Positions 7,880 to 15,568 of a stretch of DNA of 53,835 nt are shown one piece after another; position 1 is the stretch's first letter, and every line of letters begins with the position of its first letter. The notes under the pieces are model-generated. The model had not been told where the DNA came from. It searched no databases and worked only from the letters and a program-made list of their open reading frames with translations. The translations under genes and the position numbers were made by a program. The stretch is taken from contig JBCBKU010000019.1 in NCBI GenBank assembly GCA_038521345.1, positions 1 through 53,835 of the forward strand, read 5' to 3'. The stretch is from JBCBKU01 sp038521345. GTDB lineage: Bacteria > Pseudomonadota > Alphaproteobacteria > Rhodobacterales > Rhodobacteraceae.

Positions 7880-9631
7880 ATGTCCGAGACCGCCCCCGAT
7901 GCCGGGACCGGCTATCAGGTTCTTGCTCGCAAGTACCGCCCCCAGACCTTTGCTGACCTCATCGGTCAGGATGCTATTGTCCAGACTTTGAAGAACGCCT
8001 TCGCGGCCGACAGGATCGCGCAGGCGTTTGTCATGACTGGTATCCGGGGGACCGGAAAGACGACCACTGCGCGGATCATTGCAAAGGGCCTGAACTGCGT
8101 CGGACCGGACGGCAATGGTGGGCCAACGACTGAACCCTGCGGCGTTTGCGAGCCGTGCCGGGCCATTTCGGAAGGACGGCACGTGGACGTGTTGGAAATG
8201 GACGCGGCAAGCCGAACCGGCGTAGGCGACATCCGCGAGATTATCGAAAGCGTCCGCTACCGCGCCGCTTCAGCTCGGTACAAAATCTATATCATCGACG
8301 AAGTTCACATGCTGTCCACGAGCGCGTTCAACGCACTCTTGAAGACGTTGGAAGAGCCCCCGGCCCATGTGAAATTCGTTTTTGCCACTACCGAGATCCG
8401 AAAAGTCCCCGTGACTGTCTTGTCGCGGTGCCAGCGTTTCGATCTGCGTCGCATTGAACCAGAAGTTATGATTGCCCACCTGGCCGACATTGCCGGCCGA
8501 GAGGGTGCAGTTGTTGCCGAAGACGCATTGGGGCTCATGACCCGGGCGGCTGAAGGTTCAGTTCGCGATGCACTCAGTCTTCTGGATCAGGCACTCAGCC
8601 ACGCTGCCGGCGAAGTCTCGGCCGATCAGGTTCGCGCCATGATCGGGCTGGCCGACCGGGGCAGGGTAATGGATCTTCTGGAACTCATCCTCGAAGGCAA
8701 CGCGGCTGGCGCGCTTTCCGAACTCGCCGCTCAATATGCCGATGGAGCGGATGCAGCATCCGTCCTGCGCGACCTTGCCGAGGTCACCCATTGGGTCAGC
8801 GTTGTCGCCATAACTCCCGACGCTGCGAGCGATCCGACCGTGGCTCCGAGCGAACGCGATCGCGGACAAGTGCTTGCCGAGAAGGTGCCGATGCGCTTTC
8901 TCGCCCGACTTTGGCAGATGTTGTTGAAAGCAATCGAGGAAGTGGCTTTGGCGCCGAATGCGATGATGGCCGCCGAAATGGCGATCATCCGCATGACCCA
9001 TGTGGCGGACCTTCCCTCGCCCGAGGAATTAGTGCGACGGCTAAACGACACTCCACCAACGCAACCCCGGTCCGGAAATCCGGCGCCCGCGCCCGCAGCC
9101 CATCCCAATGCAACGCCAGTTGGGGTTGCGACGGCTGCGCCCCGTCCTTCGGGAGGTGGAACGGTAGCGCTGGCGGTCGATCCGGTCGAAGGGCTTGCGC
9201 GCTACGGCACTTTCGGACAGGTGGTCGATCTGATCAGGGCCAACCGTGATGTTCGGCTTCTTGTTGAAATTGAGCGCTCGGTCCGACTGGTCAGCTACTC
9301 TCCCGGTCGGATCACGTTTGAACCGGGACCAGGATCGGAACGGGATCTCGCGCAAAGGCTCGGTGCACGGCTCCAAGGTTGGACCGGCGTGCGATGGACG
9401 ATCAGCGTCGTTTCCGAAGGCGGCGCACCGACGATTGATGAAGACCGCAGCAGGGAAGAACAGGCGCTTAAAGCCGAGGCCATGGAACATCCTCTTGTGA
9501 AATCGGTAATCGCCGCCTTTCCACAGGCAGAAATCACCCATATCCAGACGCAGGAAGAGATCGCTGCCGAGGCTGCAGGTGAGGCCCTGCCCGAGGTCGA
9601 GGATGAATGGGACCCATTCGAGGAAACCTAA
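7880..9631 (+). CDS. dnaX: DNA polymerase III subunit gamma/tau
   Basis: The clamp-loader ATPase of the replicative polymerase, 583 residues. The Walker A motif is at about 54-62 (GIRGTGKTT), a zinc module uses C73, C87, C90 and C93, and the DEVH Walker B box is at 140-143, followed by the KTLEEPPAHVKFVFATTE sensor region. A Pro/Ala-rich linker (about 400-440) leads to a C-terminal tau-type domain and an acidic tail (EVEDEWDPFEE). The frame is open back to 7643, but the ATG at 7880 has GGAG in front and matches the normal family N-terminus. It heads the dnaX-ybaB-recR operon, a common bacterial arrangement. I saw no slippery A-run indicating a shorter gamma product. Confidence 0.96.
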   Translation: MSETAPDAGTGYQVLARKYRPQTFADLIGQDAIVQTLKNAFAADRIAQAFVMTGIRGTGKTTTARIIAKGLNCVGPDGNGGPTTEPCGVCEPCRAISEGRHVDVLEMDAASRTGVGDIREIIESVRYRAASARYKIYIIDEVHMLSTSAFNALLKTLEEPPAHVKFVFATTEIRKVPVTVLSRCQRFDLRRIEPEVMIAHLADIAGREGAVVAEDALGLMTRAAEGSVRDALSLLDQALSHAAGEVSADQVRAMIGLADRGRVMDLLELILEGNAAGALSELAAQYADGADAASVLRDLAEVTHWVSVVAITPDAASDPTVAPSERDRGQVLAEKVPMRFLARLWQMLLKAIEEVALAPNAMMAAEMAIIRMTHVADLPSPEELVRRLNDTPPTQPRSGNPAPAPAAHPNATPVGVATAAPRPSGGGTVALAVDPVEGLARYGTFGQVVDLIRANRDVRLLVEIERSVRLVSYSPGRITFEPGPGSERDLAQRLGARLQGWTGVRWTISVVSEGGAPTIDEDRSREEQALKAEAMEHPLVKSVIAAFPQAEITHIQTQEEIAAEAAGEALPEVEDEWDPFEET

Positions 9632-9641
9632 GGAGACGGAT

Positions 9642-9986
9642 ATGCTGAAAGGGCTCGGATCACTGGGCGACATGGGAAAGATGATGAAGGCCGCTCAGGA
9701 CATGCAGACCAAGATGGCCGAGTTGCAAGAAACGCTGGGTACCATCGAGGTCCTGGGCGAATCCGGGGCTGGTCTCGTTAAGGCGACGGCAACGGCCAAA
9801 GGAGAACTGACCGGTCTGAACATTGATCCATCTGTCTTTAGTCCCGATGACAAGGAAGTGGCCGAGGACCTTATCCTTGCCGCCATCAAGGACGCACAGG
9901 TCAAAGCCGCCGAACGAAGTCAGTCCGAGATGCGACGCATTACCGAAGAACTCGGGCTGCCCGCGGAAATGAACCTACCGTTCTGA
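9642..9986 (+). CDS. YbaB/EbfC nucleoid-associated protein
   Basis: A 114-residue DNA-binding protein of the YbaB/EbfC family. It has the usual Met/Gly-rich start (GLGSLGDMGKMMKAAQDMQ), the amphipathic helix KMAELQETLGTIEV, the beta segment GLVKATATAKGELTGLNIDP, and the C-terminal helix rich in charged residues ending in LPAEMNLPF. Family members form dimers that bind DNA with little sequence preference. AAGGAG lies 6 bases before the ATG. It sits 10 bases after dnaX and directly before recR, so the three are almost certainly cotranscribed and may be coupled to replication and repair. Confidence 0.93.
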   Translation: MLKGLGSLGDMGKMMKAAQDMQTKMAELQETLGTIEVLGESGAGLVKATATAKGELTGLNIDPSVFSPDDKEVAEDLILAAIKDAQVKAAERSQSEMRRITEELGLPAEMNLPF

Positions 9987-9989
9987 ACC

Positions 9990-10586
9990 GTGGCGGACAC
10001 TGGCAGTGATATCGAGACACTGATCGATATGATGGCCAAGCTGCCGGGCTTGGGCCCACGGTCGGCGCGGCGCGTCGTGCTGAAGCTGCTGGATCGGCGT
10101 GGCGCTTTGATGACGCCTTTGGGCGAAACCATCCTTCGCGTCGCAACCTCCGCGCGGACCTGCCTGACCTGCGGCAATATCGGTGATAAGGACATCTGCT
10201 CGATCTGCGCCTCGGAAAAGCGTGCCACAGGAGAGATCTGCGTAGTTGAGGACGTGGCCGATCTTTGGGCCATGGAACGCGCCCAGGTTTTCGGGGGACG
10301 CTATCACGTGCTCGGTGGCACCCTGTCGGCACTTGACGGCGTCGGGCCGGACGAATTGCGGATACCACAGCTTTTGCGCAGGGTTGCCGACGAAGCCTTG
10401 ACCGAGGTGATCCTGGCCTTGAACGCAACCGTCGATGGACAGACCACCGCCCATTACATCGCCAGTGAACTGGAAGGACGTGTCAAGGTCACCTCGCTTG
10501 CTCAAGGCGTGCCGATCGGTGGAGAGCTCGACTATCTGGACGACGGCACTATCACCGCCGCCCTTCGCGCCAGAAAGGCGATCTAA
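9990..10586 (+). CDS. recR: Recombination protein RecR
   Basis: A 198-residue RecR, part of the RecFOR pathway that loads RecA at single-strand gaps. In order it has a helix-hairpin-helix (LPGLGPRSARRVVLKLL, about 18-34), a four-cysteine zinc finger (C58, C61, C70, C73), a Toprim domain (ICVVEDVADLWAME to HVLGGTLSALDGVGPDEL) and the C-terminal Walker-like tail. The start is a GTG three bases after the ybaB stop. Its TAA overlaps the stop of the convergent trcR gene by 4 bases, leaving no space for a terminator. Confidence 0.96.
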   Translation: MADTGSDIETLIDMMAKLPGLGPRSARRVVLKLLDRRGALMTPLGETILRVATSARTCLTCGNIGDKDICSICASEKRATGEICVVEDVADLWAMERAQVFGGRYHVLGGTLSALDGVGPDELRIPQLLRRVADEALTEVILALNATVDGQTTAHYIASELEGRVKVTSLAQGVPIGGELDYLDDGTITAALRARKAI

Positions 10587-11329
10587 CGCCCGTCATCCTC
10601 GTCTTCGTTGTCGTTCTCCGGCAAATTGAAGAAGCTATCGGCGTCCGGGGTTTCTTCGGGTTCTTCTTCCGGGCTTTCGCTCAGAGTGAAAGTTTCAAGG
10701 CCAGAAATCGCGGTGGGCATCTTCGGTTCGGCATCCATACCCAGCGACTGTTCGGTCGAAACGAGTTTGCGGCGTTCGTCATCCGACATGATCTCGCCTT
10801 CCTTGGCCTTTTTCGCCGCCGCCTTCTGAACCGCGGCATCAAGCTCGGTCTGTTTCGTCAGGCCAAGCGCCACCGGATCGACCGGCTGGATATTCGAGAT
10901 GTTCCAGTGTGTGCGTTCGCGGATCGACTGGATCGTGGGCTTGGTCGTTCCGACCAGTTTTGAGATCTGCGCGTCGGTCAGCTCGGGGTGAAACTTGACC
11001 AGCCAAAGGATCGCAGCAGGTCGGTCCTGCCGCTTGGAGAGGGGTGTATACCGGGGACCACGCCGTTTTTCCTCGCCAACAGCCGCCGGATTGTGCTTCA
11101 GCTTCAGTTTATAAAGCGGATCTTTCTCGGCCTTCTCGATTTCCGCTTGCTCAAGCTGATTGTTGGCGATGGGATCAAATCCCTTTACGCCGGCGGCCAC
11201 ATCGCCGTCCGCGATCCCCTGCACTTCCAACTCGTGCAAGCCGCAGAAATCTGCAATTTGCTTGAAGCTCATCGTCGTGTTGTCGACCAGCCAGACGGCT
11301 GTCGCTTTTGCCATGATCGGTTTGTTCAT
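10583..11329 (-). CDS. trcR: DUF1013 family cell cycle transcriptional regulator (TrcR)
   Basis: A 248-residue protein of the DUF1013 family, restricted to Alphaproteobacteria and named TrcR in current annotation. It has two predicted helix-turn-helix regions: an N-terminal one (TTMSFKQIADFCGLHELEVQ) and a middle one (LTDAQISKLVGTTKPTIQSI). The latter is followed by the highly conserved RTHWNISNIQPVDPVALGL segment. The C-terminus is acidic and probably disordered (EESPEEEPEE, NEDEDDG). Family members are linked to cell cycle transcription. AGGAGA sits 7 bases before the ATG at 11329; a second Met at codon 6 is less well placed. The gene is divergent from the RNase T2 gene with a 124-base spacer. 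Confidence 0.85.
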   Translation of the reverse strand: MNKPIMAKATAVWLVDNTTMSFKQIADFCGLHELEVQGIADGDVAAGVKGFDPIANNQLEQAEIEKAEKDPLYKLKLKHNPAAVGEEKRRGPRYTPLSKRQDRPAAILWLVKFHPELTDAQISKLVGTTKPTIQSIRERTHWNISNIQPVDPVALGLTKQTELDAAVQKAAAKKAKEGEIMSDDERRKLVSTEQSLGMDAEPKMPTAISGLETFTLSESPEEEPEETPDADSFFNLPENDNEDEDDGR

Positions 11330-11453
11330 GCGCGTTCTCCTTTGGCAAGCCTCCTCCGGCGCCGGGAAACGGCTGTTCCGGTATGGAACGGATCCTCGAT
11401 TTCGGGGAGCTTAGCGGCGATATAGGCGCTGGAAGACTCGGAGGGAAGAGAAA

Positions 11454-12083
11454 ATGCGTATGTTCCTTGCCGCGATTGCGATGCTTTGGGCGGCTTCCGT
11501 CGCCGCAGACCGCGCTGGGCAATTTGACTATTACGTCCTGGCACTTTCGTGGACACCGACCTGGTGTGCTCTTGAAGGAGATACGCGCGGGGCCGAGCAA
11601 TGCGATGCGTCAAGGAACTTCGGCTGGACGCTTCATGGGCTCTGGCCACAGCACGAAATCGGCTGGCCGTCGAACTGCACAACATCCAAACGCGATCCGT
11701 CCCGGCGGGCGACGTCGGCTATGGCGGACATAATGGGATCGGGTGGGCTTGCGTGGCACCAATGGAAGAAGCATGGGCGATGCGCCAACCTGACATCAGA
11801 GGACTACTTTGCTCTTTCCAGGCTTGCCTATGAGGCCGTGGTACGTCCGGATGTCCTCCGCCAGCTTGATCGACCCGTCCGATTGCCCGCCGATGTGATC
11901 GAGGACGCCTTTCTCGAGGTCAATCCTGAGCTGGAACCGGATGGGCTAACTGTGACTTGCCGTGACGGACGCGTTCAGGAAGTCCGAATTTGCCTGACCC
12001 GCGACCTTGAGCCCCGTACATGCGGATCAGATGTCATCCGTGATTGTTCGCTGCGTGACGCGCTGTTCGAACCTATACGCTAA
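11454..12083 (+). CDS. Secreted ribonuclease T2 family protein
   Basis: A 209-residue RNase T2 enzyme with a signal peptide (about 1-18, MFLAAIAMLWAASVAA), so periplasmic or secreted. Both catalytic segments are intact: CAS I WTLHGLWPQ (H61) and CAS II WHQWKKHGRC (H102, K106, H107). Paired cysteines (C38, C50, C75, C110 and several near the C-terminus) suit a disulfide-stabilised fold. The enzyme cleaves RNA to 2',3'-cyclic nucleotides and then 3'-nucleotides, which can serve as phosphorus or nucleoside sources. GGAGGGAAGAG precedes the ATG. It is followed by an inverted repeat just past the stop. Confidence 0.93.
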   Translation: MRMFLAAIAMLWAASVAADRAGQFDYYVLALSWTPTWCALEGDTRGAEQCDASRNFGWTLHGLWPQHEIGWPSNCTTSKRDPSRRATSAMADIMGSGGLAWHQWKKHGRCANLTSEDYFALSRLAYEAVVRPDVLRQLDRPVRLPADVIEDAFLEVNPELEPDGLTVTCRDGRVQEVRICLTRDLEPRTCGSDVIRDCSLRDALFEPIR

Positions 12084-12086
12084 AAA

Positions 12087-12115
12087 ACTTGGACCCCGCG
12101 TAGGCGCCTCCAAGT
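12087..12115 (-). terminator. Inverted repeat with T-run on the minus strand
   Basis: ACTTGGA (12087-12093) and TCCAAGT (12109-12115) pair around a 15-base loop. On the minus strand the hairpin is followed by TTTTTT, so it has the form of an intrinsic terminator for leftward transcription; on the plus strand it has A-residues before it and no T-tract after. It starts 4 bases past the RNase T2 stop codon. The direction is odd because no leftward gene lies to its right, so it may block antisense transcription or simply stabilise the 3' end of the RNase mRNA. Confidence 0.35.
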
Positions 12116-12186
12116 CCGCACGTTCAAGCAGGTAGGATCACCCGGTAAGGGCCCTGCCACAGCAACGAACCACAAGGACGAAACCG

Positions 12187-12537
12187 ATGAAACTAATCGC
12201 AGCATCTGCCATAATGGTTCTGGCCGCCGGCGCTTCGGCCGCGCAAACGATCACGCGCGAAGGCACGCACGGAACCTCGGTCATCAACCGGACGGTCGAG
12301 GACGGAACCTCGACGGCGACGGGAACATGGACGGGCAAGAACGGCAGAACCTACGATCGCGCAACGGTCTGCTCAAAGGGCATTTGTACGACAGACTGGA
12401 ACGGAACCGGTCGCAGCGGTGGAGCATGGACCGGCAACAGCGAGACGGTCTTTGATGGTTCAGGCTCGACGACCACCGCGTTCCGAACGGGACCGAACGG
12501 ACGGACTTCCGAGCGAACAGTCCGACGCAACCGCTGA
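12187..12537 (+). CDS. Small secreted Gly/Thr-rich protein of unknown function
   Basis: A 116-residue protein with a clear signal peptide (MKLIAASAIMVLAAGASAAQ, cleavage near A19). The mature part is rich in Gly, Thr, Ser and Asn and has loosely repeated units: GTWTGKNGRTYDRATV, then GAWTGNSETVFDGSGS, then TGPNGRTSERTV. This pattern suggests repeated beta strands. Two cysteines five residues apart (CSKGIC) could form a disulfide. AAGGACG lies before the ATG. I do not recognise a named family. It is placed right before the ECF sigma gene, 7 bases from that gene's proposed start, so it may be a target or a part of that signalling module. Confidence 0.7.
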   Translation: MKLIAASAIMVLAAGASAAQTITREGTHGTSVINRTVEDGTSTATGTWTGKNGRTYDRATVCSKGICTTDWNGTGRSGGAWTGNSETVFDGSGSTTTAFRTGPNGRTSERTVRRNR

Positions 12538-12544
12538 CTCAAAG

Positions 12545-13093
12545 GTGGACGCGGGCGACGGCGCACTTGTCGCCCGCGTTGCTGCGGGCGATGAACGCGC
12601 CTTCAATATGTTGATCCATCGGCACAGCGGCTTCGTGCATGCACTTGCTCTTCGGTACACGCAAAGCCGTGCCGATGCCGACGAGGTCGCACAGGGCGTA
12701 TTCCTATCGCTCTGGCGAGCCGCCGCGCGCTGGCGCGAGACCGCAACCTTGCGGACATGGCTTTACCGCGTAACGGTCAATCGATGCATCGATCTGGCGC
12801 GCCGACGTCGACGGTGGCAATGGCTAACCGGCGCGCCGGACCTAGACGCATTCGCCGATGAAGCACCGAACGCAAACGACCAAATCACCAGCGCTTCGGA
12901 GCTGCGGGCGGTGCGTCAGGCGATGGCCAAGTTACCCGAGCGCCAGCGTATGGCCCTTGTACTTGTCGCCGAACGCGAGCTGAGCGGGTCCGAGGCGGCG
13001 GATGCCATGGACATCACACCCGGCGCCTTGGAACAATTGCTGGTGCGGGGCCGGAAGAAACTGCGATCGATCTTGGAGAACGGGAATGGTTGA
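12545..13093 (+). CDS. ECF-type RNA polymerase sigma factor
   Basis: A sigma-70 family factor of about 182 residues containing only regions 2 and 4. Region 2 spans GALVARVAAGDERAFNMLI to WLYRVTVNRCIDLARRRRR, including the core-binding DADEVAQGVFLSLWRAA and the -10 recognition helix. Region 4 covers AMAKLPERQRMALVLV to GALEQLLVRGRKKLRSIL, a helix-turn-helix for the -35 element. The start is uncertain: the frame is open to 12419, with ATG at 12419 and 12455, but those would overlap the preceding secreted-protein gene by 83-119 bases; a GTG at 12545 avoids this, though without a good ribosome site, which would suggest translational coupling. The stop overlaps the start of the next small gene. 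Confidence 0.88.
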   Translation: MDAGDGALVARVAAGDERAFNMLIHRHSGFVHALALRYTQSRADADEVAQGVFLSLWRAAARWRETATLRTWLYRVTVNRCIDLARRRRRWQWLTGAPDLDAFADEAPNANDQITSASELRAVRQAMAKLPERQRMALVLVAERELSGSEAADAMDITPGALEQLLVRGRKKLRSILENGNG

Positions 13094-13343
13094 AAATCTG
13101 GATGAAAAAGTGCGTGCGGCGCTTCGCGAAATCCCCGACGACCCGGGGGCCCCGGCCCGCCTCGCGGTTAAGTTAGGCCGCCGGCGTTCGGTTCAGACGC
13201 GATTTGCGATAGCCGGAGCGGCCAGTGGTGCTGGCTCGGCTTTGGCTGGATTTGTCGTTGCGCGTTTGCAGGGTCCAATCGAATTCTCAGACGCAACCGG
13301 ACTTGGTGACACGGCGATGATCTTGCTTCTTGGTGCGATCTGA
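13086..13343 (+). CDS. 85-residue membrane protein, candidate anti-sigma factor
   Basis: The N-terminal half is charged and soluble (MVENLDEKVRAALREIPDD), followed by a basic stretch (LGRRRSVQTR) and one hydrophobic segment (FAIAGAASGAGSALAGFVVA, about 38-57). A second short hydrophobic stretch (TAMILLLGAI) ends the protein. It overlaps the sigma gene stop by 8 bases and its own stop overlaps the next start (TGATG), so the three are translationally coupled. It has no zinc-binding anti-sigma (HxxxCxxC) motif. Its size and position resemble CnrY, the short single-span anti-sigma factor of Cupriavidus, hence the suggestion that it holds the sigma factor at the membrane. This is inference; there is no sequence family I can name. 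Confidence 0.65.
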   Translation: MVENLDEKVRAALREIPDDPGAPARLAVKLGRRRSVQTRFAIAGAASGAGSALAGFVVARLQGPIEFSDATGLGDTAMILLLGAI

Positions 13344-13759
13344 TGCGCTGGACCGGCGTTGCGCTGATTGCCTCGCTCGCACTGAACGGGCTTCTAATCG
13401 GGTTTCTTATCGGAGATTTGTCTCGCCCTATTCGGACAGTGTCGGGCCTGAGGGATTTCACTGGCCACTATCCCGAAGAAATTCAGCGCGCCTTGCGGCG
13501 GGAAGTTATCCGCAACCGCGCGACGATCCTTCCAGGCATCAGAGCCTTGAACGAAGAACGTTTGATGCTAATTGAGGAAATGCGTCGGGTGGACGCGGAT
13601 CCAGCCGAGCTTGGTGAGCGCATGGCTCGCATTCGCGCTCTGACAACCGAGATCCAAACACGTCTTCAAGACGCTACACGCAAGGCGGTTTTGGACCAGC
13701 CGCCCGAGGTGCGGGCACGCATTGGCACGCCAGAGACAGTCGGCGGAGCGCTTGAGTAA
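13343..13759 (+). CDS. Periplasmic sensor-like protein (Metal_resist / CnrX-Spy type)
   Basis: A 138-residue protein with an N-terminal membrane anchor (about 5-24, GVALIASLALNGLLIGFLIG) and a helical periplasmic domain of the heavy-metal-resistance/Spy-like type: FTGHYPEEIQRALRREVIRNR, then a long charged coiled region (RALNEERLMLIEEMRR, ELGERMARIRALTTEIQTRLQDA). In CnrX, a member of this family, the periplasmic domain senses metal and releases the sigma factor through CnrY. Here only one histidine (H42) is present and the clustered His/Met ligands of CnrX are not apparent, so the signal may be something other than Ni or Co. It is the last gene of the sigma module and ends 4 bases before a convergent gene. 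Confidence 0.75.
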   Translation: MRWTGVALIASLALNGLLIGFLIGDLSRPIRTVSGLRDFTGHYPEEIQRALRREVIRNRATILPGIRALNEERLMLIEEMRRVDADPAELGERMARIRALTTEIQTRLQDATRKAVLDQPPEVRARIGTPETVGGALE

Positions 13760-13763
13760 CGGG

Positions 13764-14750
13764 TTAGCTCACGCGCAGCACGATTTTTCCGACGTGATCC
13801 CCTTCAATTGCTGCATGGGCTTTAGACGCCTCCACCAGATCGAATTCGCGGTCCATGACAGGCGCAATGCGTCCTGCATCCAAGTGGGGCCAGACATGAT
13901 CCTTGAGGGACAATGCAATTGACGCCTTGGCCTGATCCGATTGCGGACGCAGCGTGGACCCAGTGATCGTCAGACGCCGAGTCATCAACTGCGCAAAGTT
14001 TACAGCAACCTTGGGACCATCGAGAAACGCGATCTGAACCAGACGGCCGTCATCCCGAAGCGCCCTCAGGTTTCGCGGGATGTAGTCGCCGCCCACCATA
14101 TCAAGGATCAGATGGGCACCGCCTTCACTCCGGATCACCTCCACAAAGTCCTCGGACTTGTAAAGGATCGCCCGCTCTGCACCGAGGCGTTCGACAATCC
14201 CGACTTTCTCTGCAGACCCGATTGTACAAAACATGCGGGCGCCAAAAAGATGGCCGAGTTGCAAAGCAGTGGTTCCGATTCCGGACGCTCCCCCGTGGAT
14301 GAGAACGATCTCCCCCGCGCGCAGTCCTCCCCGATCAAATACGTTCGTCCAAACTGTGAAGAACGTCTCCGGCAGGCATGCCGCTTCGCGCAGATCCAGC
14401 GCTCGCGGGATCGGAAGGCAATGGGCCGCCGGCGTGACTGCGTATTCGGCATATCCCCCACCTGGAAGGAGCGCACAGACCTGATCGCCTTCCGACAAAT
14501 GATGAACCCCCGGGCCGAGCGCGGCGATCTCACCAGCAGCCTCTAGTCCGGGAAGATCGCTAGCGCCCGGTGGCGGTTCATAAGCCCCCGCCCGTTGCAA
14601 GGCGTCGGGCCGGTTAACACCGGCGAAGCGCACCCGGATCAGGACCTGACCAAACGCCGGGCGGGGCACCGGGCGCTCAGTCGGACGCAACACATCTGGC
14701 CCGCCGGGCATGGTGATCTCCACCGCATTCATCGTGCTGGGCAGGCTCAC
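13764..14750 (-). CDS. NAD(P)H quinone oxidoreductase, PIG3 family (zinc-free MDR)
   Basis: A medium-chain dehydrogenase/reductase of 328 residues. The N-terminal GroES-like domain has RFAGVNRPDALQRAGAY and PGLEAAGEI; the Rossmann domain has the nucleotide motif LIHGGASGIGTTALQLG (AxxGGxG type), SAEKVGIVERLGAE and LDMVGGDYIPRNL; the ending (EASKAHAAIEGDHVGKIVL) is typical of the PIG3 quinone reductase subfamily. Zinc ligands are lacking, as expected for quinone reductases. It reduces quinones with NADPH in the cytoplasm. The GTG at 14750 overlaps the coq9 stop (GTGA); an ATG six codons on (14732) fits the usual N-terminus of the family equally well. Likely cotranscribed with coq9. Confidence 0.88.
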   Translation of the reverse strand: MSLPSTMNAVEITMPGGPDVLRPTERPVPRPAFGQVLIRVRFAGVNRPDALQRAGAYEPPPGASDLPGLEAAGEIAALGPGVHHLSEGDQVCALLPGGGYAEYAVTPAAHCLPIPRALDLREAACLPETFFTVWTNVFDRGGLRAGEIVLIHGGASGIGTTALQLGHLFGARMFCTIGSAEKVGIVERLGAERAILYKSEDFVEVIRSEGGAHLILDMVGGDYIPRNLRALRDDGRLVQIAFLDGPKVAVNFAQLMTRRLTITGSTLRPQSDQAKASIALSLKDHVWPHLDAGRIAPVMDREFDLVEASKAHAAIEGDHVGKIVLRVS

Positions 14751-15454
14751 GCGGGGTTGTCCTCTGGCGGCATCCAGACACCCGGAACATCCGTACGGGG
14801 CATTCGTGCCGGTGCGCGGACCCGAGAGATCAGCCAGTTCGGACCTGCCATCAAGGGCTTCAGTACCGGGTGATCACGGATCATCGACTTCGTCTTCTCA
14901 ATGCGCATGACGTCTTCGATCCGGCGATCCAGAAACGCCCAAGTATCAGCCGCATCGAGGCTTTCGTCACCCAACCAGTAGAGAACGGTCGACCCGTAGA
15001 CCCCCATCAGCGTCGCGCGCTTTGTGTACCAATTGAGATCCTCGGATGGATCCTTCAAGGCAGTCCATATTGCGTCTGACGTGTTCCAAAGTGCTTTCAT
15101 GCCGTCGGACGCATGCTGCGGCAACGCAAAAAGCGTCGTGCCGCGGCGCACCGCCTCTTTATCCGGGATGACCTCAATCCGCGTGCGTACAGCAAAATTG
15201 ATCCGGTCGCGCACCCGCATGTCCACGAGCTGTGTGGTCTTCAGCTTGGCCGCCATCGCGGCGTCCCCGGCATCGTGAAACGCGAGTGCAAGATCGATGG
15301 CTCCTCTTGGGAACAGGGCCTCGGCCGTATCCGGATCCACATCCGCATCACGGCAAGCTGCGCGCAGGGTCTCGGCGGTCCAGCCGTCAAAGGCCACGTG
15401 GGGAAGCGCGGCTTCGAGCAACCGCGCCTTGGTTTCGTCCATGCTATCGGGCAT
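14747..15454 (-). CDS. COQ9 family protein (ubiquinone biosynthesis)
   Basis: A 235-residue COQ9-family protein. The N-terminal part (ETKARLLEAALPHVAFDGWT) has the TetR-like helical look of the family, and the C-terminal half contains the conserved WNTSDAIWTALKDPSEDLNWYTKRATL and YGSTVLYWLGDES segments. In eukaryotes COQ9 binds lipids and presents substrate to the COQ7 hydroxylase; alphaproteobacterial homologues are thought to act alike at the inner membrane. An upstream in-frame ATG exists at 15481, but GGAGGA lies 9 bases before the ATG at 15454, which decides the start. It is divergent from rpsU and overlaps the quinone reductase gene downstream. Confidence 0.88.
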   Translation of the reverse strand: MPDSMDETKARLLEAALPHVAFDGWTAETLRAACRDADVDPDTAEALFPRGAIDLALAFHDAGDAAMAAKLKTTQLVDMRVRDRINFAVRTRIEVIPDKEAVRRGTTLFALPQHASDGMKALWNTSDAIWTALKDPSEDLNWYTKRATLMGVYGSTVLYWLGDESLDAADTWAFLDRRIEDVMRIEKTKSMIRDHPVLKPLMAGPNWLISRVRAPARMPRTDVPGVWMPPEDNPA

Positions 15455-15568
15455 TTCAGCGCTTCCTCCGATGTCTGTCATCTATTGTGGACAAGCTAAG
15501 GCGGCCTTGTTATACGGCCACCTCCTGCAATTCATGCAACTCTAACTTGGAAAGGTGGTGACACCCAC

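Noticed and set aside
7880..9631. Programmed frameshift in dnaX giving a short gamma subunit
   Set aside because: No A-rich slippery heptamer followed by a hairpin was seen near the end of the ATPase part.
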